Source of the DNA: Nocardioides alcanivorans
GTDB lineage: Bacteria > Actinomycetota > Actinomycetes > Propionibacteriales > Nocardioidaceae
Assembly: GCF_021555175.1 (NCBI RefSeq)
Contig: NZ_JAKGRW010000009.1
Span: forward strand, 1-64,000
Length of the DNA: 64,000 nt
Reading direction: 5' to 3'
How positions within the stretch are numbered: the stretch's first letter is position 1; each line of letters opens with the position of its first letter. A program made the position numbers and the translations under genes. This document shows positions 28,178 to 36,811 of this stretch, in pieces. The notes under the pieces were generated by a model. That model was not told the DNA's origin and ran no database searches. It worked only from the letters and a program-made list of their open reading frames with translations.

Positions 28178-29097
28178 GTGATTTCCTCGTCCTCGTCGCA
28201 CCGATGTGGGTGGTCTTCACCCTCGCCGCCCAAGGCACCGTGCTCAGTGGTCGCACCGGCGTCTTCAACGTGACCCAGGAGGGGGTGATGGCCCTCGGTG
28301 CGTCCGTCGGGTTCATCACCGCCTACAAGACCGGCTCCAACATGACCGGCCTGTTGATGGCCTTCCTGGCCGGAGCCGTGATCGGCCTGGTCCTGGCCTA
28401 CATGACGACCCAGTTGAGGTTGGACCAGTTCGTGGTCGGGCTCGCGCTCTTCTTCGCCGCGACGGGTGCTGCCGGGTTGTTCTACCGGGAGGTCATCGGT
28501 GTCACGATGACTCCACCCAAGGTCGAGACGCTCACCAAGTTCGAGATCCCGGTGCTCAGTGACATCCCCGTCATCGGTGAGGCACTCTTCCGGCAGGACT
28601 ACCTCTTCTACTTCGCCGTGGTCTTGTCGATCGTCCTCTACTGGTTCATGCAGCGCACCAGCGCAGGCCTGAACTTCCGCTCGGTGGGCGAGAACCCCAA
28701 GGCGGCCGACAGCCTCGGCGTCAACGTCACCCTGGCCCGGACCTGGTCGACTGTGGTCGGCTCGGGATTGATCGGCATCGCCGGTGCCTACTTCCCACTG
28801 CACTTCACGGGGATCTACACCGACGGGATGATTGCCGGTCGCGGATGGCTGGTCATCGCACTCGCCTTCCTCGGTGGCTGGCGACCGGCGTACGTCGTGG
28901 CAGGGGCAGCGTTCTTCGCGGCGATGGATGCGTTGGGCCAAAAGGCGCAGGTGATGGGCCTGGGCATCCCCCACCAGTTCATCGAGATGCTGCCGTTCGT
29001 GGCAACCCTGTTGGTGATGGTCTTCGCGTTCCGTTGGGCGCGACAGCCAGCGCACCTGGGGTTGAACTACGACCGGGAGTCGCGGCTGGCTGGCTGA
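28174..29097 (+). CDS. Nucleoside ABC transporter permease, YufQ type
   Basis: 307 residues, the second permease. Landmarks are GRTGVFNVTQEGVMALGA, GLNFRSVGENPKAADSLGVNV and GMIAGRGWLVIALAFLGGWRP. Last gene of the BMP operon; it converges on the MATE gene 20 bases away. Confidence 0.91.
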   Translation: MSDFLVLVAPMWVVFTLAAQGTVLSGRTGVFNVTQEGVMALGASVGFITAYKTGSNMTGLLMAFLAGAVIGLVLAYMTTQLRLDQFVVGLALFFAATGAAGLFYREVIGVTMTPPKVETLTKFEIPVLSDIPVIGEALFRQDYLFYFAVVLSIVLYWFMQRTSAGLNFRSVGENPKAADSLGVNVTLARTWSTVVGSGLIGIAGAYFPLHFTGIYTDGMIAGRGWLVIALAFLGGWRPAYVVAGAAFFAAMDALGQKAQVMGLGIPHQFIEMLPFVATLLVMVFAFRWARQPAHLGLNYDRESRLAG

Positions 29098-29116
29098 CCG
29101 CCCGCGAGCAGGGGCA

Positions 29117-30454
29117 TCAGCCGGAGACCATCCAGCTGGTGCCCCTGGCCCGGTGCACGAGGGTCACGCACCGCCCGCCCATGAACGCGACCGCGAAGGC
29201 CAACCACACGCCGACGAGGCCGGTGGCCAGCAGCGCGAAGGGTGTGTAGACCAAGAAGACGACGCCGCCGGCCCACGCCAGATAGTTGCCGTCGCCCGCA
29301 CCGATCAGCACCCCGTCGAGCACGAACACGACACCCGCGATCGGTTGGGCGAGAGCGGCAACGAGCAGCGCCGGAGCGAGCTTGTCGACCACGGCGGCGT
29401 CGTTGGTGAAGAGATGCCCGGCGACAGGGCTGGCCAGTGCCAGTGCCAGTCCGGTGACGACCCCGCACCAGATGCCCCACCACGTCATCCGGCGCGTCAG
29501 TCGTCGGGTGGAGTCGAGGTCTCCGGCGCCGAGGGCGCGCCCGGTCAGGGCTTGGGCGGCGATTGCGAGCGAGTCGAGCACGAACGCCAGGAACGACCAG
29601 AGCGCGAAGGCCAGGTTGTGGGCGGCCACCGAGGTGTCGTCGCCGCCCTGCACGACGGCGTACGTCGTCACGAGGAGCGAGGCCCGCAGGGTGAGGGTGC
29701 GGACGAGCAGGGGTACGGCGGCACGTCCGGCGGCGCGGACCCCCGGGAGGTCCGGGCTCAGCGGTGCACCCTGGCGGCGGGCGCCGCGCACGACGACCGC
29801 AACGAGGCCCAGGGCCATCAGCAGTTGGGCGAGCACCGTGCCCCAGGCGGAGCCGACCAGGCCGAGGGCGGGCAGCGGTCCCCACCCGTGCACGAGCGCG
29901 AGGTTGAAGATGATGTTGAAGAGGTTGCCCGCCGCCGCGGCGATGAGCGGCGTACGCGTGTCCAGCAGGCCGCGGAGCACGCCGGTGGTGGCCAGCACCA
30001 CGAGGAGCGGGATGGTGCCGAGGAAGGCGATGCGGAGGTAGTCGGCGGCATCGGAGGTGATGGCGTCGGCGGCGCCGAAGAGCCCCACGAGATCGGAGGC
30101 GAACGTCATGCCGAGCACGGTGACGACGGTGCCGATGAGCACCGCGAGCCACACCCCGTCGATGCCCTGGGCCAGCGCGCCGCGGAGGTCGCCGGCGCCG
30201 AGCTTGCGAGCGACGGAGGCAGTGGTGCCGTAGGCGAGGAAGATGCACAGACCGATGGCCGTGGTGATCACGGATCCGGCCACGCCCAGTGCGGCGAGCT
30301 CGGTGGTGCCGAGGTGACCGATGATCGAGGCGTCGGCGAGCAGGAAGAGCGGCTCGGAGACGAGCGCCAGGAAGGCCGGGATCGCCAGGGCGAGGATCTC
30401 GCGGTCGGTGCGTCCGAGCGGGATCCAGCGGCGGCGGGAGGTCTCCGTTGCCAC
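29117..30454 (-). CDS. MATE-family multidrug exporter
   Basis: 445 residues with about twelve membrane spans in two repeated halves (ILALAIPAFLALVSEPLFLLADASIIGHLG and the matching second half starting PLLVRTLTLRASLLVTTYAVV). DinF-like subgroup. Exports cationic compounds using sodium or protons. In many actinobacteria this gene sits between rplI and dnaB; here it is beside dnaB but divergent from it and 23 kb from rplI. Confidence 0.92.
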   Translation of the reverse strand: MATETSRRRWIPLGRTDREILALAIPAFLALVSEPLFLLADASIIGHLGTTELAALGVAGSVITTAIGLCIFLAYGTTASVARKLGAGDLRGALAQGIDGVWLAVLIGTVVTVLGMTFASDLVGLFGAADAITSDAADYLRIAFLGTIPLLVVLATTGVLRGLLDTRTPLIAAAAGNLFNIIFNLALVHGWGPLPALGLVGSAWGTVLAQLLMALGLVAVVVRGARRQGAPLSPDLPGVRAAGRAAVPLLVRTLTLRASLLVTTYAVVQGGDDTSVAAHNLAFALWSFLAFVLDSLAIAAQALTGRALGAGDLDSTRRLTRRMTWWGIWCGVVTGLALALASPVAGHLFTNDAAVVDKLAPALLVAALAQPIAGVVFVLDGVLIGAGDGNYLAWAGGVVFLVYTPFALLATGLVGVWLAFAVAFMGGRCVTLVHRARGTSWMVSG

Positions 30455-30536
30455 GTCAGGCGGAGCGCGTCAGACGCTGCACGGGGAGATCCTGGCCGGT
30501 GGTCACGGGGGAGATCCTTCCATCGCGAGACAGTTG

Positions 30537-30861
30537 GCGTCCACACAGGGTTGATCCGCCTTGACACGGCCTGTCGATGCGCGTTATTGGGCTGTGTACA
30601 ACTCGCGCACTTCTGTGGGAACCGGACACCTGACCGGCGCCATGTCGACAAAGAAACAAGCGAACCCCGGGTGGACCACAGGTGAACGAAATTTCTTTCA
30701 CCTTCTTCTTGTCCACAGGTGTGAAAACGTATATCCGCAGGTCAGGGCCGTGTTGGGGTGTGTGGGGTTCGAGATTCCACAGGGTGATCCCCAGCCAGTG
30801 CACAGCGACACGCTGCTCTTCCACCACCCGTCCACAGTTATCCACAGGTGCCTGTGGATAG
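30537..30861. promoter_or_regulatory. DnaA-box cluster upstream of dnaB
   Basis: The 567-base stretch 30455-31021 holds no convincing gene. Perfect boxes: TTGTCCACA at 30709-30717 and TTATCCACA at 30838-30846. One mismatch: TGTGGATAG at 30853-30861 and TGTGTACAA at 30593-30601, both on the minus strand. Two mismatches: CCGTCCACA at 30828-30836 and GCGTCCACA at 30537-30545. The stretch 30688-30735 is clearly A/T-richer than its surroundings. Could regulate dnaB or titrate DnaA; a replication origin is less likely without dnaA/dnaN. Confidence 0.65.
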
Positions 30862-31021
30862 GCCGCTGTCGCGTTGCGTCATCGGCAACGTACTGTCGCG
30901 CGAAGGCGGGCTCGGCAACCTCATGATCCGGGGCGATTTGCCGTGCTCGACGGCAAGTGTCGGGGTGCCCGCTACACCTGTTGGCATACCGCAGGACACG
31001 AGTGGTGAAGGAGTGGCCAGG

Positions 31022-32434
31022 GTGAGCGTGGACGATCACGTCGACAGTCTTCCGCCGGACTTCGAGGAGTGGGGCGATGGCCCCGCTGCCTACGAGCCGG
31101 GCGAGGCGCCACGCGAAGCCGGCGACCGCACGCCGCCGTCCGACAACGCCGCTGAGCAGAGCGTGCTCGGCGCGATGCTGCTGAGCAAGGACGCCATCGC
31201 CGACGTCAGCGAGGTCACTCGCGGCGCCGACTTCTACCGGCCCGCGCACGAGATCATCCACGATGCGATCGTCGACCTCTACGGCCGTGGCGAGCCGGCC
31301 GACCCGGTGACCGTGGCTGCCGAGCTCCAGCGGCGAGGTGAGCTGGTGAAGGTAGGCGGCGCTGCCTATCTGCACACGCTGGCCGCCAACGTGCCGATCG
31401 CCTCCAACGCGGAGTACTACGCCGAGATCGTGCGCGAGAAGGCGATCCTGCGCCGGATGGTCGGCGCCGGCACCCGGATCGCGCAGATCGGCTACGCCGG
31501 TGAGGGTGATGTCGACCTGCTCGTCGACGAGGCCCAGGCCGAGGTCTACAAGATCACCGACAAGCGGGCGGCCGAAGACTACGCACCGCTGGCCGACATC
31601 ATGGAAGGCGTCCTCGACGAGATCGAGGCGATCGGCAACCGTGAAGAGGGCATCTATGGCGTGCCCACCGGCTTCGCCGACCTCGACGAGCTCACCAACG
31701 GCCTGCACGCGGGGCAGATGATCATCGTCGCCGCGCGTCCGGCCATGGGCAAATCAACGCTGGCCCTCGACCTCTGCCGCTCGGCGTCGATCCACAACAA
31801 CATGGCGAGTGTCTTCTTCAGCCTCGAAATGAACAAGGCCGAGATCACGATGCGACTGCTCTCGGCCGAGGCGAAGGTGCCGCTCAACCACATCCGCAAC
31901 GGCAACATGAACGACGACGACTGGGCGCGGCTGGCTCGCAAGATGGGCGAGGTCTCGTCGGCGCCGATGTTCATCGACGACAGCCCCAACATGACGATGA
32001 TGGAGATCCGCTCCAAGGCCCGTCGGTTGAAGCAGAACCACGACCTCCGTCTCATCGTCATCGACTACATGCAGCTGATGTCGTCCGGCAAGAAGGTCGA
32101 GTCCCGTCAGCTCGAGGTCTCGGAGTTCTCCCGTCAGATCAAGCTGCTCGCCAAGGAACTCGAAGTCCCCGTCATCGCGCTCTCGCAACTCAACCGTGGT
32201 CCGGAGCAGCGTGCGGACAAGAAGCCGGCGGCCTCCGACCTTCGTGAAAGTGGGTCGCTTGAACAAGATGCGGACATGATCATCCTGCTGCACCGCGAAG
32301 ACGTCTACGAGAAGGAATCGACCCGCCCCGGCGAGGCCGACCTGATCGTCGCCAAGCACCGCAACGGCCCCACTCGCGACATCACCGTCGCCTTCCAGGG
32401 CCACTACAGCCGCTTCGTCGACATGGCTCACTAG
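31022..32434 (+). CDS. dnaB: Replicative DNA helicase DnaB
   Basis: 470-residue hexameric helicase. The N-terminal domain begins PPSDNAAEQSVLGAMLLSKDAIADV; the RecA-like domain has Walker A ARPAMGKST near residue 238, FFSLEMNKAEITMRL, Walker B LIVIDYMQLM and EQDADMIILLHRED. No intein interrupts the P-loop or the YMQLM site. The open frame extends to 30848 through unlike sequence; GTG 31022 is preceded by AAGGAG at the right spacing and gives a normal N-terminus. Confidence 0.97.
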   Translation: MSVDDHVDSLPPDFEEWGDGPAAYEPGEAPREAGDRTPPSDNAAEQSVLGAMLLSKDAIADVSEVTRGADFYRPAHEIIHDAIVDLYGRGEPADPVTVAAELQRRGELVKVGGAAYLHTLAANVPIASNAEYYAEIVREKAILRRMVGAGTRIAQIGYAGEGDVDLLVDEAQAEVYKITDKRAAEDYAPLADIMEGVLDEIEAIGNREEGIYGVPTGFADLDELTNGLHAGQMIIVAARPAMGKSTLALDLCRSASIHNNMASVFFSLEMNKAEITMRLLSAEAKVPLNHIRNGNMNDDDWARLARKMGEVSSAPMFIDDSPNMTMMEIRSKARRLKQNHDLRLIVIDYMQLMSSGKKVESRQLEVSEFSRQIKLLAKELEVPVIALSQLNRGPEQRADKKPAASDLRESGSLEQDADMIILLHREDVYEKESTRPGEADLIVAKHRNGPTRDITVAFQGHYSRFVDMAH

Positions 32435-32551
32435 GGTCTCGCTCTTGACGAGCTCGCTCGATCCGGGCCGCCCCCACGCTGTTCCGTGTTGCGCACCGGG
32501 GACGGTGGGCGAACGACAACGTGATTGTTGTGTTGCCGAGCGGCAATTGGT

Positions 32552-32581
32552 GAGTCACTCGAGTGCCGGCTCGCGTGACTC
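32552..32581. terminator. Hairpin at the dnaB/MmpL convergence
   Basis: GAGTCAC (32552-32558) pairs with GTGACTC (32575-32581), with an inner GAG/CTC pairing. It overlaps the last codon of the leftward transporter gene and lies 120 bases after dnaB. A smaller TTGCC-GAGC-GGCAA hairpin is at 32533-32546. Confidence 0.55.
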
Positions 32582-34735
32582 GTCCGGGGTGGGTGCGGAA
32601 GTTGGCTCGTGGGTGAGGGTCGGCAGCCAGTGGAGCCATCGCGGCAGATACCAGTTGGCCTTGTCCAGCCACACCATCGCGGCGGGCACGAGCAGCACGC
32701 GGATCACCGCGGCGTCCAACAGCACGCCGACCGCGAGACCGAAGCCCCATTGCGACAGCTCCGGGATCCCGGCGGCCGCGAAGCCTGAGAAGACAGCCAC
32801 CATGATCAGCGCTGCACCGGTGATCAGGGGGCCGGTACGGGTGACACCCTCGATCACGGCAGCCAACGTGTCGCCCGTCGCGTCGTACCGTTCCTTGACC
32901 CGAGCAAGTAGGAACACGTGGTAGTCCATCGACAGGCCGAACACGAGCGCGAAGATCATCACCGGCATGTAGGGCGAGATGCCGTCCAGGTGGGGGAACC
33001 CGAACAATGCGACTCCCCACCCCCACTGGTACGTCGCGACGACGATCCCGAACGTGGCAAGGGTGCCCAGCAGATTCAGCATGATGGCCTTCACCGGGAT
33101 CACGATCGAGCGGAACATCACCAGCAGGAGCAGGAACGTGACGGTCAGGACGATCGCCACGGCGTACGGCGCGCGGCTGGTGAGCAGCTCGAGCTCGTCC
33201 ATGGCGTAGGCCCGGGTGCCGCCGACAACTGCCGTCGCATCGCTCCCGGCCAGGGCCGATGGGATGAGCACGGTCCGCAATCGGTCGATGGCCTCGGTCG
33301 ACTCGGAGTCGCCGGCGTCGTACAGGTCGTGGGTGTCGATGAAGGCTGTCGTCCCGCGCCAGTCCACCGTGGTGCCGGCGAAGCCGGGATCCGACTCCAC
33401 CTCGGCCGCGAGGCCGTCCACGGCACTGGCATCTCCTGCGGCCCCGGTGATCACCACCATCGTGGCGGTGTCCGTCCAGCCGAACTCCTCGACGAGCACC
33501 TCGTTGGCCCGGTGCGCGACGAAGTCCTCCGGCATGTCGTCGGGTCCCGCGGTGGCCAGCTTGATGGTCAACAAGGGCGACGCTGCGATTGCGAGGACCG
33601 CGACACCCAGCACGGCCGCCAGTGCCGGGCGCGACACGACGAGGGTGGACAGCCACCGCCACCGCACGGACTCGTCACCTGGCTGCGCCTTCGATACGCG
33701 CCCCTTGTTGACGCGGTGACCCAGCAGCCCCAGCAGCGCAGGCAGGAGGAACAGCGCCGACGTCACCGACGTGACCGCCACCAGGATCACCCCGACGGCG
33801 ATGCCAAGGAACATGTTCAGCGGCACGAGCAGCAACCCGCCCAGCGCCACCACGATGGTGGCACCGGAGAACAGCACGGCCCGGTTGGCCGTGGAGCCGG
33901 TCGTGGTGATGGCGTCCATCGTGCTCGCGCCGCGAGCGAGCTCCTCGCGGAAGCGTTGGACACTGAGGAGCGAGTAGTCGATGCCGAGGGCCAGGCCCAG
34001 CATCGCGACGAAGATCGTCAGCGAGTCGGAGATCGGCAGGCCAGCACTGTCCAGGGCACGGGCGACAACCGCGCCGATACCCGTGGCGGTGACGATCGAC
34101 ACGATCGCCACCAGCAGCGGAAGCCCCGCAGCCACGAGCGCGCCGAACACGAAGACCAGGATCACCAGTGCAGCCGCCAGGCCGAACAGCTCGCCCCTGG
34201 CCAGCTCGTCGGCAGCGAGCTCGTTGAACGCGAGCGCCGTGGACTCGGCGCCGAACACGAAGGTCTCGACGCCGTCGTGCTCCAAGGCGTCGACAGCATC
34301 CATCACTGCTTGTACGACGGCCGTGTCCGCCGTGGTCTGGAACTGCACCATCGCCGACGTACCGTTCGGCGCGACCGGCGCGCCAAGCGCGGGGGTGACG
34401 ACGTCCACGACACCTCGGGTGGCCTGCAGGGCAGTCGTGACCTCGGCGATGGCGGTGTCGAATGCCGGGTCGCCGTAATGGTGTGCCGTAGAGGTGACGA
34501 TCACGGACTCGTCGAAGAGTTCTTGGCCCCCGACGCTCGCGCGCAGGTCGGCGTCGAGCTCCGCGGCGCGGTCCGCCTCGGTGGTGACCAGGTTCTTTTG
34601 GGCCGACGTGACGTGCTCTCCCATGGTGCCGGCGCTGATGAAGGCGACGGCGAGCAGCGCCGCCCAGACGCCGAGGGTGAGCCATGGCCGGCGCGCTGAC
34701 TGGCGGGCAATCCGCCCGGTGATCGGAATGTGCAT
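32555..34735 (-). CDS. MmpL/RND-superfamily transporter
   Basis: 726 residues with two copies of a membrane domain separated by soluble loops: helix 1 (RRPWLTLGVWAALLAVAFISAG), GLALGIDYSLLSVQRFREEL in repeat 1 and FGLSMDYHVFLLARVKERYD in repeat 2, carrying the conserved Asp-Tyr pairs of proton-coupled MMPL proteins. Exports lipids or drugs. The ATG at 34735 follows GGAAGC and is preferred to one 33 bases upstream. Divergent from a two-component system, which probably controls it. Confidence 0.91.
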   Translation of the reverse strand: MHIPITGRIARQSARRPWLTLGVWAALLAVAFISAGTMGEHVTSAQKNLVTTEADRAAELDADLRASVGGQELFDESVIVTSTAHHYGDPAFDTAIAEVTTALQATRGVVDVVTPALGAPVAPNGTSAMVQFQTTADTAVVQAVMDAVDALEHDGVETFVFGAESTALAFNELAADELARGELFGLAAALVILVFVFGALVAAGLPLLVAIVSIVTATGIGAVVARALDSAGLPISDSLTIFVAMLGLALGIDYSLLSVQRFREELARGASTMDAITTTGSTANRAVLFSGATIVVALGGLLLVPLNMFLGIAVGVILVAVTSVTSALFLLPALLGLLGHRVNKGRVSKAQPGDESVRWRWLSTLVVSRPALAAVLGVAVLAIAASPLLTIKLATAGPDDMPEDFVAHRANEVLVEEFGWTDTATMVVITGAAGDASAVDGLAAEVESDPGFAGTTVDWRGTTAFIDTHDLYDAGDSESTEAIDRLRTVLIPSALAGSDATAVVGGTRAYAMDELELLTSRAPYAVAIVLTVTFLLLLVMFRSIVIPVKAIMLNLLGTLATFGIVVATYQWGWGVALFGFPHLDGISPYMPVMIFALVFGLSMDYHVFLLARVKERYDATGDTLAAVIEGVTRTGPLITGAALIMVAVFSGFAAAGIPELSQWGFGLAVGVLLDAAVIRVLLVPAAMVWLDKANWYLPRWLHWLPTLTHEPTSAPTPDESREPALE

Positions 34736-34866
34736 GCTTCCACGCTCGTGGAGCGCCGGCTCGAGCACATCGGCGTCGAGGCCGGACCTTCCTCCGCCAT
34801 GGGGAGGAGCGGCGTCTCGTTCTTTCGGCCGGTCCCCGGCGCCTCGGCAGTCCCTAGGCTGGGCGC

Positions 34867-36009
34867 GTGATCACCACCGCCGTGCGCTCGCTCTGGGACG
34901 AGCCCCGCGCCGCCGACCCACCTGAACGGGCGTGGCGCGACCGGGTGCTGGTCGGCGTGGTGATGGTGACGGCGCTGCTCGAGGGAATCCTCCGCGAGGA
35001 CGTCACCTGGCGGCCGGTCGTGACGATCGTGGCGGTCGGTCTCGCACCGGTGCTGCTGTGGCGGCGTACCCATCCGTTGGTCTGTGTCGTGGTGGGCTTC
35101 GGCACCGGCACGGCATTGGGCTTGGCGAGCGAGCTGGCCGGGATCTCGGGGGTGGGCCTGCACACGATGAGCTACATCCTGGTGCTCGTCTACGCGCTGG
35201 TCCGTTGGGGTTCAGGCCGTCAGATCGTGCTCGGGCTGGCGGTGGTGCTGGTCGGTGCTGCGTTCAGCATCGCGACCGACTACACCGGGGCGACCGAGCT
35301 CTTCGGCGGGCTCGCCATCCTGGCGGCAGCTGTGGCGGGCGGAGCAGCGTTCCGCTACCGGGCCGAGAGCTGGCGTCGGGCACTCGACCAGGTCCGCAGC
35401 CAGGAACGGGTCGGCCTCGCGCGTGAGCTGCATGACTCGGTTGCCCACCATGTCTCGGCGATCACCGTGCAGGCGCAGGCTGGCCGGGCGATGGCCGGGA
35501 TTCGACCGGAAGCGGCGCTCGATGCGCTTGCGGCCATCGAAGGGGAAGCGTCGCGAACACTGGCGGAGATGCGGGCGATGGTCCGGGTACTGCGCGATGG
35601 AGCACCGGCCGAGTACGCTCCGCAACTCGGCGTCGCCGACCTGATGTCCCTGGCCCGTCGCGACCCAGCCCCCGTCGTCGACGTCGAGGTGGCAGGTGAT
35701 CTGGCCGGACTTGGGCCCCAGGTCGACGCGGCCGTGTATCGGATGGCGCAGGAGGCGCTGACCAATGCGCTGCGGCACGCCCGGAACGCCACGCGGGTGG
35801 AGATCAAGGTCACCGGGGGTGCAGGAAGGCTGCGACTCCGCGTGACCGACGATGGCCGGACCGACCCGGCGCGGCCAGTGACCCATGGCTTCGGGTTGCG
35901 CGGGATGACCGAGCGCGTGCAGTTGCTCGGCGGCACGCTGCACGCTGGGCCGACACCTGAGGGCGGGTGGGCGGTCGACGCCGAGCTGCCGGTGGAGGTG
36001 CCCCGATGA
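34867..36009 (+). CDS. NarL/DesK-type sensor histidine kinase
   Basis: 380 residues. About five N-terminal membrane helices (residues 28-160), then the HisKA_3 box RVGLARELHDSVAHHVSAI with the phospho-acceptor histidine near residue 188, then the ATPase domain (EALTNALRHA, VTDDG, GFGLRGMTERVQLLGGTL). There is no large extracellular loop, so it probably senses the membrane itself, as DesK-type kinases do. GTG start. Overlaps the regulator gene. Confidence 0.92.
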   Translation: MITTAVRSLWDEPRAADPPERAWRDRVLVGVVMVTALLEGILREDVTWRPVVTIVAVGLAPVLLWRRTHPLVCVVVGFGTGTALGLASELAGISGVGLHTMSYILVLVYALVRWGSGRQIVLGLAVVLVGAAFSIATDYTGATELFGGLAILAAAVAGGAAFRYRAESWRRALDQVRSQERVGLARELHDSVAHHVSAITVQAQAGRAMAGIRPEAALDALAAIEGEASRTLAEMRAMVRVLRDGAPAEYAPQLGVADLMSLARRDPAPVVDVEVAGDLAGLGPQVDAAVYRMAQEALTNALRHARNATRVEIKVTGGAGRLRLRVTDDGRTDPARPVTHGFGLRGMTERVQLLGGTLHAGPTPEGGWAVDAELPVEVPR

Positions 36010-36662
36010 CGGTGCGCGTGCTGGTGGCCGACGACCAAGATCTGGTGCGCACCGGCCTGTCGATGATCCTTGGCGCCCAGCCCGACATCGAGGTCGTCGG
36101 TCAGGCCGCCGACGGTCTCGCCGCCGTCGAGCTGGCGCATCAGCTTCGCCCCGACGTGTGCCTGGTCGACATTCGGATGCCCGGGTTGGACGGCATCGAG
36201 GTGACGGAGCTCCTCGCAGGGCGGGACGTCGCGGACCCGATCGCGGTGGTGGTGATCACGACGTTCGACCTGGACGAATACGTCCACGGCGCGCTTCGGG
36301 CCGGCGCGCGAGGATTCCTCCTCAAGGATGCGGGGCCAGAACTGCTGGTCCAAGCCGTCCATGCCGCCGCCGTCGGCGATGCCCTGATCGCGCCGAACAT
36401 CACCCGGCGGCTGCTGGCGACCCTCGCCGCGGGGGCCTCGTCGAAACGCCGTACCCAACCGATCGTGCCGCTCACCCAACGCGAGGAGGAGGTGTTGAGA
36501 CTGGTTGCCGTCGGCCGCACGAACGTCGAGATCGCCGCCGAGCTGTTCATCAGCTTGACGACGGCCAAGACCCACGTCGCGAGCCTGCTGACCAAGATCG
36601 GCGCCCGGAACAGGGTGGAGATCGCGATGTGGGCCTACGACACCGGCCGGGTGGGGCACTGA
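36006..36662 (+). CDS. NarL/DesR-type response regulator
   Basis: 218 residues. Receiver domain with DD at 9-10, phospho-acceptor D55 in VCLVDIRMPG, and a conserved lysine in FLLKDAG. C-terminal LuxR helix-turn-helix: LTQREEEVLRLVAVGRTNVEIAAELFISLTTAKTHVASLLTKIG. ATG overlaps the kinase stop (ATGA). Likely target is the divergent MmpL gene and its own operon. Confidence 0.94.
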   Translation: MTVRVLVADDQDLVRTGLSMILGAQPDIEVVGQAADGLAAVELAHQLRPDVCLVDIRMPGLDGIEVTELLAGRDVADPIAVVVITTFDLDEYVHGALRAGARGFLLKDAGPELLVQAVHAAAVGDALIAPNITRRLLATLAAGASSKRRTQPIVPLTQREEEVLRLVAVGRTNVEIAAELFISLTTAKTHVASLLTKIGARNRVEIAMWAYDTGRVGH

Positions 36663-36811
36663 ACCGTCGCACTCTGACGATGGACCGGGCCGTGATCCGC
36701 AGGCCGCCGTCCCGCCGCGAACGTGCACGTTGGCGCTCCCGGTGAACGGACAAGCCCGTCCTGGCAACGGCGGTTTGCCTAGCGTGGCGGGACATCCTGA
36801 AGGAGGACCAC

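Noticed and set aside
29153..30685. 510-residue plus-strand frame opposite the MATE gene
   Set aside because: Shadow of the MATE gene with no motif.
30455..31021. Chromosomal replication origin
   Set aside because: dnaA and dnaN are not present and only about four good boxes are seen. I keep it as a DnaA-box cluster.
31700..32300. Intein in dnaB
   Set aside because: The P-loop and YMQLM regions are continuous and the protein has normal length.
32918..34699. 593-residue plus-strand open frame over the MmpL gene
   Set aside because: Dense in His, Gln, Glu and Asp without secondary-structure pattern; the MmpL protein on the other strand is unmistakable.
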